A stretch of 5,851 nucleotides of DNA, from the NCBI GenBank assembly GCA_966128725.1, contig CBHYLN010000226.1, positions 1-5,851 of the forward strand, read 5' to 3'. Every line of letters starts with the position of its first letter. Position 1 is the first letter of the stretch. This stretch comes from JAFDZV01 sp966128725. GTDB taxonomy: Bacteria; Bacteroidota; Ignavibacteria; OLB7. The notes under the pieces were generated by a model. It saw only the letters and a program-made list of their open reading frames with translations, was not told where the DNA came from and made no database searches. The position numbers were made by a program, and so were the translations under genes. Shown one piece after another: positions 1-5,594 of the stretch.

Positions 1-196
1 CTCACTTCGTCATTCTCACTTCGTCATTCTCACTTCGTCATTCTCACTTCGTCATTCTCACTTCTACATTCTCACTTCAACATTCTCACTTCAACATTCT
101 CACTTCAACATTCTCACTTCGTCATTCTCACTTCAACATTCTCACTTCGTCATTCTCACTTCGTCATTCTCACTTCGTCATTCTCACTTCGTCATA
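1..196. repeat. Tandem array, 14 copies of a 14-bp unit
   Basis: Fourteen units of 14 bases follow one another without gaps from base 1 to 196; the array may continue left of the window. The plus-strand unit is CTCACTTCGTCATT. Variation is almost wholly confined to unit positions 9-10: GT in units 1-4, 9 and 11-14, AA in units 6, 7, 8 and 10, and TA in unit 5. The only other change is the last base of unit 14 (A for T). It can therefore be read as an invariant 12-mer CATTCTCACTTC separated by a 2-base variable spacer. The plus strand is pyrimidine-rich and has no stop codon in any frame across the array; the minus strand has two TGA per unit. The last unit contains the phoH stop codon. The repeat itself is certain; its function is unknown. 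Confidence 0.98.
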
Positions 197-1160
197 CTCC
201 GCCCATGATCCCGTGATCCTCGTAGGCCTTGATGATGTCCTTCACCAGGCGGTGGCGCACCACGTCGGCCTTCTCGAAGTACACGAAGCCGATGCCGTCG
301 ATCGATTGCAGGATGCGCTCGGCCTGCACCAGCCCGCTCTCCACGTTCTTGGGCAGGTCGATCTGTGTAAGGTCACCCGTGATGATCGCGCGGCTGTTGG
401 CGCCAAGGCGGGTAAGGAACATCTTCATCTGCATCTGCGTGGCGTTCTGCGCTTCGTCGAGAATCACGAACGCGTTGTTCAGCGTACGGCCGCGCATGTA
501 GGCCAGCGGCACAACCTCGATGCCACGCTTCTCCACCATCGCCTTCAGCTTCTCGGCGGGGATCATGTCGTCCAGCGCATCGTACAACGGGCGCAGATAC
601 GGGTCGATCTTCTCCTTCAGGTCGCCGGGCAGGAACCCCAGGCTTTCGCCCGCTTCCACGGCCGGGCGCGCCAGCACCAGCTTGGTGACCTCGCGATTGC
701 GAAACGCGGCAACGGCCATCGCCACGGCAAGATAGGTTTTGCCGGTGCCGGCCGGCCCAACGGCAAACACGATGTCGTTTTCGCGAACCGTGCGATAATA
801 CTCCTTCTGGCGCTCGCCCCGCGCCTTCACCACGTTTTCCTTGCCGAAGAGGATCACCTCGTCCAGGTCCTGCCCCTGAAGCTGCTGTTCGCCACGCCCA
901 CCGCTCACCAGATCGATAATGGTCTCCACATCCTTCGGCACAAGCGACCCGTTGCGCTGCACCATGTAGATCATCTCGTTGATGATCTTCTCGATCACGG
1001 TTGTTTCGGCGGGCTCACCGCGCAGGATCACCACGTCGCCGCGAACGGTGACGGTGGTATCAAACCGGCTTTCGAGTACGGAGAGATTGGCGTCGTTGAA
1101 TCCTAGGAAGGCGAGCAGGTCGATGCTTCCAAGCTTGATCTTCTTCTCTACTATTTCCAT
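192..1160 (-). CDS. phoH: PhoH-like ATPase (PhoH/YbeZ family)
   Basis: A 322-residue cytoplasmic P-loop ATPase of the PhoH/YbeZ family, which is linked to RNA metabolism and ribosome quality control, often with the endoribonuclease YbeY. Visible marks are Walker A GPAGTGKT (residues 135-142), the family block ARPAVEAGESLGFLPGDL (164-181), YMRGRTLNNAF (221-231), Walker B VILDEAQN (232-239), TGDLTQIDLP (261-270) and the C-terminal VRHRLVKDII (301-310). Residues 1-110 form the less conserved N-terminal domain. Length is normal for the family. The frame stays open upstream to a GTG at 1241, but those 27 extra residues look unlike the family, so the ATG at 1160 is chosen. There is no Shine-Dalgarno site before it; instead a TAACTTTG promoter core lies five bases upstream. 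The stop codon falls inside the last unit of the 14-bp array. ybeY is not in the window. No terminator is visible between the stop codon and the array. Confidence 0.96.
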   Translation of the reverse strand: MEIVEKKIKLGSIDLLAFLGFNDANLSVLESRFDTTVTVRGDVVILRGEPAETTVIEKIINEMIYMVQRNGSLVPKDVETIIDLVSGGRGEQQLQGQDLDEVILFGKENVVKARGERQKEYYRTVRENDIVFAVGPAGTGKTYLAVAMAVAAFRNREVTKLVLARPAVEAGESLGFLPGDLKEKIDPYLRPLYDALDDMIPAEKLKAMVEKRGIEVVPLAYMRGRTLNNAFVILDEAQNATQMQMKMFLTRLGANSRAIITGDLTQIDLPKNVESGLVQAERILQSIDGIGFVYFEKADVVRHRLVKDIIKAYEDHGIMGGV

Positions 1161-1165
1161 GGGGC

Positions 1166-1173
1166 CAAAGTTA
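1166..1173 (-). promoter_or_regulatory. Candidate -7 promoter element of phoH
   Basis: On the minus strand the bases read TAACTTTG, an exact match to the Bacteroidota core TAnnTTTG, ending five bases before the phoH ATG at 1160. If it is active, transcription would start at or within two bases of the start codon. The upstream half is poor: the nearest TTG is at 1201-1199, 25 bases away, beyond the usual 17-23. The nine bases TAACTTTGG are identical to those of the candidate promoter at 2781. Without a -33 match, an eight-base hit could be chance. Confidence 0.4.
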
Positions 1174-1176
1174 GCT

Positions 1177-1194
1177 GTTCGTTCGCAGTTCGCA
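1177..1194. repeat. Short tandem GTTCGCA repeat upstream of phoH
   Basis: Two adjacent copies of GTTCGCA (1181-1187 and 1188-1194), preceded by a partial copy GTTC (1177-1180), lie directly upstream of the candidate -7 element of phoH. They occupy the spacer between the -7 and -33 positions, where a regulator could bind. The repeat is seen directly; a regulatory role is only a guess. Confidence 0.4.
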
Positions 1195-1295
1195 TCCACA
1201 ACCGGCGATGAAGGCCAGGCAATATCGTACAACAGCGGCACACAGGGCGCATGCGCGGCGCATCCGGGGCACGCAATCTCAAACGCGAGAGCGAT

Positions 1296-1323
1296 GGCCA
1301 GCCCCGTGTATACAGGGCAGGCC
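1296..1323. other. Inverted repeat in the phoH leader region
   Basis: GGCCAGCCC (1296-1304) and GGGCAGGCC (1315-1323) can pair at eight of nine positions around a 10-base loop that contains the palindrome TGTATACA (1307-1314). It lies just beyond the terminator of the upstream operon and about 136 bases upstream of the phoH ATG. No T-run follows on the minus strand, so it is not a standard terminator. It could be a fail-safe hairpin or an operator. Confidence 0.35.
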
Positions 1324-1332
1324 CATCAAAGG

Positions 1333-1371
1333 AAAAGCCCTCCGGGCCTCGTGTGAGGGCCCGGAGAGCTT
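1333..1371 (-). terminator. Intrinsic terminator of the lipoprotein-LysM operon
   Basis: The arms 1335-1348 and 1358-1371 pair at 13 of 14 positions (single mismatch at 1339/1367) around a nine-base loop, with a core of nine uninterrupted pairs (CTCCGGGCC/GGCCCGGAG). Reading on the minus strand, the stem runs into TTTT, CC and TTT. It begins 27 bases after the stop codon of the LysM gene, the expected place and direction for ending that operon and insulating phoH from it. Confidence 0.88.
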
Positions 1372-1398
1372 CCCGATTCGTCCTTCCAGGATTAGGCC

Positions 1399-2232
1399 TT
1401 ACTTCTTGCCGCCGCTGCCAGCATCCTGCTGCTCAACGGGGGCCTGGCGCTCGGCCGCTGCACGCCGCGTGGCGGCCGCTGCTGCGATGCGCTTCTTGCG
1501 ATAGTACAGGCGCTCGGCGCGAAGCTCCTCGTCCGACTTCGGGCCGGCCGTCGGGATCTTCAGCTCCTGACCCGGGAAGATGATGTCCGGGTTGCGAATC
1601 TGGTCGCGGTTGGCGATGTAGATCTTCGGCCACATCGTTGCATCGTTGTAGATCGACTCCTTGCCGGCGATGTTCCACAAGCAGTCGCGATCCTTTGCCC
1701 ACGTGCCCACGGTGTAGGTGCCCGAGTTCTTCGGAACACGACCGTAGATGTTGTTGATCTCGCGGGCGATGTCGATGATCTTGTTATAGAACTCCGGCAA
1801 CAGTGCCAGCTTCTCGTGGCGCATGGCGTTGAGCTGGGCCTCGAGCTGCTTCACTTCCGGGATCATCGCGGCAAGCTGATCGTCCGGCATGCGGCTGATC
1901 TCGCGAACGCGGCTCTCGATGCGACCAAGGCGCTCGCGGAAGTCGCGAACACTTGCCTCGGTGGCGCCCAACAGGGCGTAGATCTCATCCTGGCACTTCT
2001 TGACGTCGTTCATCAGCTGTGCCAGCTGCGTGTTCATCTGGTTGGTCTCGTTGGTCAGCGCATCCAGTTCGCTCTGCATGCCGTTGACCTTGGACTGCCA
2101 CTCGGCGATACGAACCTCGGCTTCCGCCTTCGTGAGGTCCTCATCCCGCTTGTTCGGATCTACTGTTGGCGGCTGGGCGATTGCGGGCGTCGCAACCAGC
2201 ACCAGTGCCAGCATAAGAAGGAATTTCTTCAT
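1399..2232 (-). CDS. Secreted coiled-coil protein with LysM domain
   Basis: A 277-residue exported protein, probably a periplasmic peptidoglycan-binding structural factor. It opens with a signal peptide: basic MKK, a hydrophobic stretch to about residue 17, and a likely cut at AIA|Q after residue 19. Residues about 33-165 are Glu/Lys/Leu/Gln-rich and look like a long coiled coil, with Cys80 inside it. A LysM domain follows at about 171-227 (YTVGTWAKDRDCLWNIAG and the end motif NPDIIFPGQELKIP), of the type with Cys184 before LWNIA. The tail from about 234 is rich in Arg, Lys and Ala, very basic, ending with Gly/Lys. The ATG at 2232 has GGAG (2244-2241) eight bases upstream. It lies 41 bases after the lipoprotein gene on the same strand and is followed by a strong terminator, so the two form an operon. 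I cannot match the whole protein to a named family; LysM and export are well supported. Confidence 0.93.
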   Translation of the reverse strand: MKKFLLMLALVLVATPAIAQPPTVDPNKRDEDLTKAEAEVRIAEWQSKVNGMQSELDALTNETNQMNTQLAQLMNDVKKCQDEIYALLGATEASVRDFRERLGRIESRVREISRMPDDQLAAMIPEVKQLEAQLNAMRHEKLALLPEFYNKIIDIAREINNIYGRVPKNSGTYTVGTWAKDRDCLWNIAGKESIYNDATMWPKIYIANRDQIRNPDIIFPGQELKIPTAGPKSDEELRAERLYYRKKRIAAAAATRRAAAERQAPVEQQDAGSGGKK

Positions 2233-2240
2233 TGCGATAT

Positions 2241-2244
2241 CTCC
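2241..2244 (-). promoter_or_regulatory. Ribosome binding site of the LysM gene
   Basis: GGAG on the minus strand, eight bases before the ATG at 2232. It supports that start and independent translation of the second gene of the operon. Confidence 0.6.
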
Positions 2245-2273
2245 AGGTTGTTATTTCTCTCGTGAGTTGTGAA

Positions 2274-2603
2274 TCAGCGACGTGGCTTGGATTCCACCGG
2301 CGCAGGTGGCGGCGTGTCCTTGTAGTCGGGCCACACATCAGGCCACTGGGCCAGCTTGCTCTGCACAAATGCACGGTCCTTGCTGCACTTGTCAAGCTCC
2401 GCCTTGCGTGCGTTCACCTCACTCTGGAGACGACTCTTCTCATCCCTCTTGGCACGAATCTGCTGCGTCAACGTCTGTTCCTTCTGGCGCAGCTCGCGCA
2501 TCTTGGCAAGCTGCTCCTCGGTGATCTTGCTGGAGCAGCTGGCCAGGGTCGCCATCGAGGCTACCGCCACCAAGAGCGCTCCATACCGCAATGCTTGTTT
2601 CAT
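2274..2603 (-). CDS. Small coiled-coil lipoprotein
   Basis: A 109-residue predicted lipoprotein. The signal peptide has a basic start (K2, R6), a hydrophobic core and a lipobox L20-A-S-C23, so the mature protein would begin with lipidated Cys23 followed by Ser-Ser; Ser at +2 would mean outer membrane under the enterobacterial rule, which may not apply here. Residues about 28-85 are Glu/Lys/Arg/Gln/Leu-rich with heptad-like spacing, a probable coiled coil, containing Cys73. The last 20 residues are Pro-rich (DTPPPAPVESKPRR) and probably extended. The ATG at 2603 is preceded by a near-perfect Shine-Dalgarno site. It is the first gene of a two-gene operon with the LysM protein. Size, lipid anchor and coiled coil recall Lpp-like envelope tethers, but no sequence relation to Lpp is visible and no family name is offered. 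Confidence 0.9.
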   Translation of the reverse strand: MKQALRYGALLVAVASMATLASCSSKITEEQLAKMRELRQKEQTLTQQIRAKRDEKSRLQSEVNARKAELDKCSKDRAFVQSKLAQWPDVWPDYKDTPPPAPVESKPRR

Positions 2604-2610
2604 TAAGTAT

Positions 2611-2618
2611 TCCTCCTC
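2611..2618 (-). promoter_or_regulatory. Strong Shine-Dalgarno site of the lipoprotein gene
   Basis: GAGGAGGA on the minus strand with seven bases to the ATG at 2603. It fixes the start and suggests a highly translated structural protein. It is noteworthy because many Bacteroidota lack such sites. Confidence 0.85.
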
Positions 2619-2780
2619 GGTTTGGAATCGGATGTATTTAGAGTGCGTTCTTCGATCACGTTACTGCAAACATCCACACGTTGCTCATCGGTCACAGTAT
2701 CTACATCGAATCGTATTGAGGGGGGATGTCACGCGCTGTCTGGATGGGTATCCGCCAAACGGGTGTACCGAATGACGGCC

Positions 2781-2809
2781 CAAAGTTATCAAAATCCACC
2801 GTGATTCAA
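2781..2809 (-). promoter_or_regulatory. Candidate promoter of the lipoprotein-LysM operon
   Basis: On the minus strand, TTG (2809-2807), 18 bases, then TAACTTTG (2788-2781) matches the Bacteroidota pattern TTG-N17..23-TAnnTTTG. Transcription would start near 2777, leaving a 5' leader of roughly 170 bases before the ATG at 2603. The core and its next bases (TAACTTTGGGCC) agree at 11 of 12 positions with those before phoH (TAACTTTGGCCC). No good sigma-70 type pair was seen closer to the gene. Use of this sigma-factor pattern in this organism is inferred. Confidence 0.5.
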
Positions 2810-2859
2810 GCGTTTCAATTGGACAAACGTACCGGGAATCGCGGAAGTTAGCGGGCATT

Positions 2860-2926
2860 GGCGGCAACAACGTGTAACGGGGCGATATATGGCGGCAATG
2901 TTGATCGCAAAACGATACATCGGCGG
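2860..2926. repeat. Three GGCGG boxes at 31-bp intervals
   Basis: GGCGG occurs at 2860-2864, 2891-2895 and 2922-2926, exactly 31 bases apart. The first and third share a wider context, CATYGGCGGYA. They begin some 50 bases upstream of the candidate promoter at 2781-2809. Thirty-one bases is close to three helical turns, so the boxes would face the same side of the DNA. Short GC-rich boxes can recur by chance in such DNA. Confidence 0.3.
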
Positions 2927-3054
2927 TACAACCGGGCTCAGGGCATATCGCCGCGCGACCCGATCGCGCACGGATATCCCCCTGCCCTGCCGCCCATCCG
3001 GCGCTCGCGGCGCCATGGTGATCCCCGGCCGGGGGCGGCTTCATCGGGGCGCGA

Positions 3055-4284
3055 TCACTCGTACCGCAGGGCATCGATCGGGTCCAGCCGCGATGCCTTC
3101 CAGGCCGGATAGCTGCCGAACACCAGGCCGATGAACGAACAGATCGCGATGGCGCCAAGCGCGTTGTTCCACGGGAAGGGCGCGGGCGCGTCCATCAGGC
3201 CGGCCAGCAACAGGCCGCCCAGGAAGCCGATGCCGATACCGATCATCGCGCCGAACTGGCACAGCGTAAGCGCCTCGATCATGAACTGCGAAAGGATATT
3301 CCCGCTGGTGGCGCCCACCGCCTTGCGGATACCGATTTCGCGCGTGCGCTCCTTCACCGAAACCAGCATGATGTTCATGATGCCCACGCCGGCCGCCAGC
3401 AACGCGATGGCGCCGCACGCCATGCCGAACACCGAGACGTATTGCGTAAGGCCGCCAAAGGTTTCGGTAATCGATTCGTTGGTCGCGATCTCGAAATCGT
3501 TCTCCTCGCCCAGCTTCACGCCACGCAGCGCGCGCATGATGCCGATCGCCTGCCCCATCACTTCATCGAACTGCTCGGCCGACTGCGCGCGAATGTTCAG
3601 GATGATCGATGATTCCCACTCGTCGAAGAAGTACTTCGTGGCGCTGGTGATCGGCACCAGCGCAAACGCATCCTGGCTTTGCCCGAACACCGCCCCCTTC
3701 GGCTTGGCCACGCCTATCACCAGGTAGCGATGATTGTTCAGCGATACCGACTGGCCCAGCGCCGATTGATCCTTGAACAGCAGCTTCTCGATCTCGTCGC
3801 CGATCACCGCAACGTCGGAGCGCAACTGAACGTCCACGTCGGTGATGTTGCGGCCAACCGCCAGATCGAAATCCGCCAGCCCCAGGAAATTCTCGTCGCT
3901 TCCGTACACGGTCACCATCGGATCGGTGGAGCGCTTGTCGTGTTTGGCCACCACCCCCATCGTCTGGTTCTGCAGGCTTACAAGCTGGGCATCGGTAAGG
4001 CGGCGGCGCAGCTCCTGCCCCTGCCGCACGGTGATATCCTTGCGGTTGCGATAACGCCGCCAGTTGTCGCCGAAGTTCATCACGGGGGTCCGCGTGATCA
4101 TGAACGACGTGGAACCGAACGATTCCAACTGGGTCTTGAGCTTGCCATCGAGCGCGCCAACGGCAGCGGCCACGCCCACAATGGCGAACACGCCGATCGC
4201 CATGGACAGCAGCGTAAGCGAGGCGCGCAGCTTGTTGCCAAGGATCGACTGGATCGCCATCCGTATGGGTTCGTAGATATGCAC
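3055..4284 (-). CDS. MacB-type ABC transporter permease (second subunit)
   Basis: A 409-residue inner-membrane permease of the MacB_PCD + FtsX architecture. An N-terminal amphipathic stretch (EPIRMAIQSILGNKLR) leads into TM1 at about 21-44; a periplasmic domain spans about 45-280; the FtsX-type core has TM2 at about 283-308 with the motif GVGIMNIM, the cytoplasmic motif VKERTREIGIRKAVGA (310-325), TM3 at about 335-363 and TM4 at about 375-395, closing with RLDPIDALRYE. The start is a GTG at 4284: an in-frame TAA lies 18 bases upstream and the EPIR..NKLR block must be included. A weak AGAGAG precedes it by six bases. It follows the first permease by 74 bases in the same direction. The protein is clearly homologous to that permease but well diverged, so the two probably form a heterodimer. 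Substrate cannot be read from the sequence. Confidence 0.94.
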   Translation of the reverse strand: MHIYEPIRMAIQSILGNKLRASLTLLSMAIGVFAIVGVAAAVGALDGKLKTQLESFGSTSFMITRTPVMNFGDNWRRYRNRKDITVRQGQELRRRLTDAQLVSLQNQTMGVVAKHDKRSTDPMVTVYGSDENFLGLADFDLAVGRNITDVDVQLRSDVAVIGDEIEKLLFKDQSALGQSVSLNNHRYLVIGVAKPKGAVFGQSQDAFALVPITSATKYFFDEWESSIILNIRAQSAEQFDEVMGQAIGIMRALRGVKLGEENDFEIATNESITETFGGLTQYVSVFGMACGAIALLAAGVGIMNIMLVSVKERTREIGIRKAVGATSGNILSQFMIEALTLCQFGAMIGIGIGFLGGLLLAGLMDAPAPFPWNNALGAIAICSFIGLVFGSYPAWKASRLDPIDALRYE

Positions 4285-4358
4285 GTTCGGCTCTCTTTGG
4301 GATTATCGTTCGCTCGTGTCAACGTACCGCCGCGGCTTTCGCGCACGGCCATCGATTC

Positions 4359-5594
4359 TTACTCCGCGCGCAGGGCATCCACGGGGTCCATGCGGGCGCC
4401 ACGAAACGCCGGGATGATGCCGGCCAGCACGCCAACCGACACCGAGACAACAACGGCCACCACGATCTGCGACGGCGGGATCGTGGCGCTCAGGAAGTTC
4501 AGCCCGCTATCGGCCGCAAAGGTGGAAATGGCGAGCGCCGAAAGCGATGTAAGGGCGAAGGCCACCACCGCGCCCATCAGGCAGAGCATCACCGATTCAA
4601 CAAGGAACTGCACCAGGATGCTGCGGCGTGTTGCGCCCAGCGCCTTGCGGATGCCGATCTCCTTGGTGCGCTCGGTGACCGACACGAACATGATGTTCAT
4701 GATGCCGATGGAACCCACCAGGAAGGAAAGCCCGGTCATCGCAAGGCCAACACCGAACACGATCACCCGCAGTTGGTCCATCTGCTCCCGAAAGGCCTTC
4801 TGCTCGTTGACGGCGAAGTCGTCCTTGGCATCGGGCGTAAGGCGCCGTATCTGCCGCATCACGCCGATCACCTCGTAGCGCAGCTCCTCCATCTTCTCAA
4901 CCCCGCCCGCCTTCACGCATACGGTAACGTCGCGTTCGTTCGGGAACAGGCCGAAGAATCTGCGCAGCGGGATGATGATCTGCCGATCCACGAAATCCAT
5001 GCCCAGAGCGCCGCGCTTGGGCGTGGTTCCGATCACGACAAACGGCAGGCCGTTGATGCGAATCGTTTTGCCGATCGGGTCGCCGTTGGGGAACAGGTTC
5101 TCGGCGATCTGCGGCCCAAGCACCGCCACCGACGAACCGGTATTATCCTCCACCTCGTTGAAGAACCGGCCGGAGGCAAGCGTATTGCCGATGATGTGGG
5201 TGTAGTCGGCCCCGGCGCCCATCAGCATCGTGCTGTTGAGCACCAGATCGCCGTACTGCACCTTCGAGGCATTGCGCGAGGCGCTGGGCACCACGTATTC
5301 GGCATGCTGCACGCGGTCGCGCACCTGCTGGTACTGCGCCATGGTGATCGGCTTGCGGTTGCGGGCCTCCAGCCAGTTGCCGCCGGTCCAGTCCCACCGA
5401 TCCACGTACAGCACATCGTCGGCGAAGATATCCAGCGTTTTCTCGAGCGCGTTGTCCAGCCCGGAAAGGAACCAGCCCATCATGAGCACCGTGCTGATGC
5501 CGATCACCACGCCAAGCGTGGTGAGGGCCGCGCGCATCTTGTTCGCGATCAGTGCGGCAAGCGCCATCCGTATGCTCTCGACAAGCATCGTCAT
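4359..5594 (-). CDS. MacB-type ABC transporter permease (first subunit)
   Basis: A 411-residue inner-membrane permease of the MacB_PCD + FtsX class, which typically couples cytoplasmic ATP hydrolysis to movements of a periplasmic domain (mechanotransmission) for efflux or extraction of envelope substrates. TM1 lies at about 21-44 after the motif ESIRMALAALIANKMR; the periplasmic domain covers about 45-275; TM2 about 276-302 with GSIGIMNIM; then VTERTKEIGIRKALGA (306-321), TM3 about 328-358, TM4 about 376-398 and the end motif RMDPVDALRAE. The frame is open further upstream, but the ATG at 5594 overlaps the ATPase stop as ATGA, the classic arrangement for translational coupling, and the family N-terminus starts there; an ATG at 5588 is a close alternative. 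Residues 73-84 carry NWLEARNRKPIT, shared in pattern with the second permease. Confidence 0.95.
   Translation of the reverse strand: MTMLVESIRMALAALIANKMRAALTTLGVVIGISTVLMMGWFLSGLDNALEKTLDIFADDVLYVDRWDWTGGNWLEARNRKPITMAQYQQVRDRVQHAEYVVPSASRNASKVQYGDLVLNSTMLMGAGADYTHIIGNTLASGRFFNEVEDNTGSSVAVLGPQIAENLFPNGDPIGKTIRINGLPFVVIGTTPKRGALGMDFVDRQIIIPLRRFFGLFPNERDVTVCVKAGGVEKMEELRYEVIGVMRQIRRLTPDAKDDFAVNEQKAFREQMDQLRVIVFGVGLAMTGLSFLVGSIGIMNIMFVSVTERTKEIGIRKALGATRRSILVQFLVESVMLCLMGAVVAFALTSLSALAISTFAADSGLNFLSATIPPSQIVVAVVVSVSVGVLAGIIPAFRGARMDPVDALRAE

Larger units (their letters stand above)
2604..3054. other. Long intergenic region without a convincing gene
   Basis: This 451-base gap separates the ABC operon from the lipoprotein operon. 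Open frames in it are Arg/Pro-rich and overlap the permease gene out of frame, so none is called. Next to the permease stop are a 12-base palindrome CCCCGGCCGGGG (3023-3034) and a small stem GGCGC/GCGCC (3000-3014), but neither is followed by a T-run, so no intrinsic terminator for the ABC operon can be shown. A promoter candidate (2781-2809), three evenly spaced GGCGG boxes (2860-2926) and a run of six G (2720-2725) within the likely 5' leader are the only other marks seen. Confidence 0.7.

Noticed and set aside
1..196. CRISPR array
   Set aside because: The units are 14 bases and abut directly, with only a 2-base variable part; there are no spacers of 25-40 bases and no cas genes.
1..196. 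Repetitive protein on the plus strand
   Set aside because: All three plus frames are open through the array, but this follows from the pyrimidine-rich unit lacking stop codons. There is no start signal, and the frame would run antisense into phoH.
213..1106. Plus-strand 297-residue open frame across phoH
   Set aside because: It is His/Leu/Ala/Val-rich antisense of a conserved gene with no recognisable domain; a shadow of GC-rich codon use.
1161..1241. N-terminal extension of PhoH from the GTG at 1241
   Set aside because: The 27 added residues do not resemble the family, no ribosome site precedes the GTG, and the ATG at 1160 matches the usual PhoH start.
1307..1325. Sigma-70 promoter around TATACA upstream of phoH
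   Set aside because: TATACA on the minus strand matches four of six bases, but no acceptable -35 sits 16-18 bases upstream, and the site lies within an inverted repeat that explains the palindrome.
2789..3016. Minus-strand 75-residue frame in the gap
   Set aside because: It crosses the candidate promoter area, has no convincing ribosome site, and has mixed composition without a motif.
3000..3034. Terminator of the ABC operon
   Set aside because: Strong GC palindromes are present, but no T-run follows on the minus strand, so a rho-independent terminator cannot be claimed.
2889..3134. Plus-strand 81-residue frame in the gap
   Set aside because: A GGGG lies seven bases before its ATG, but the protein is Arg/Gly/Pro-rich and runs antisense into the permease gene.
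2685..3158. Minus-strand 157-residue frame in the long gap
   Set aside because: It overlaps the permease 3' end out of frame and is rich in Arg, Pro, Ser and Cys, without a ribosome site or familiar motif.
3679..4878. Plus-strand 399-residue open frame across both permease genes
   Set aside because: It lies antisense to two genes and the gap between them, changes composition where the genes change, and has no domain; a shadow.
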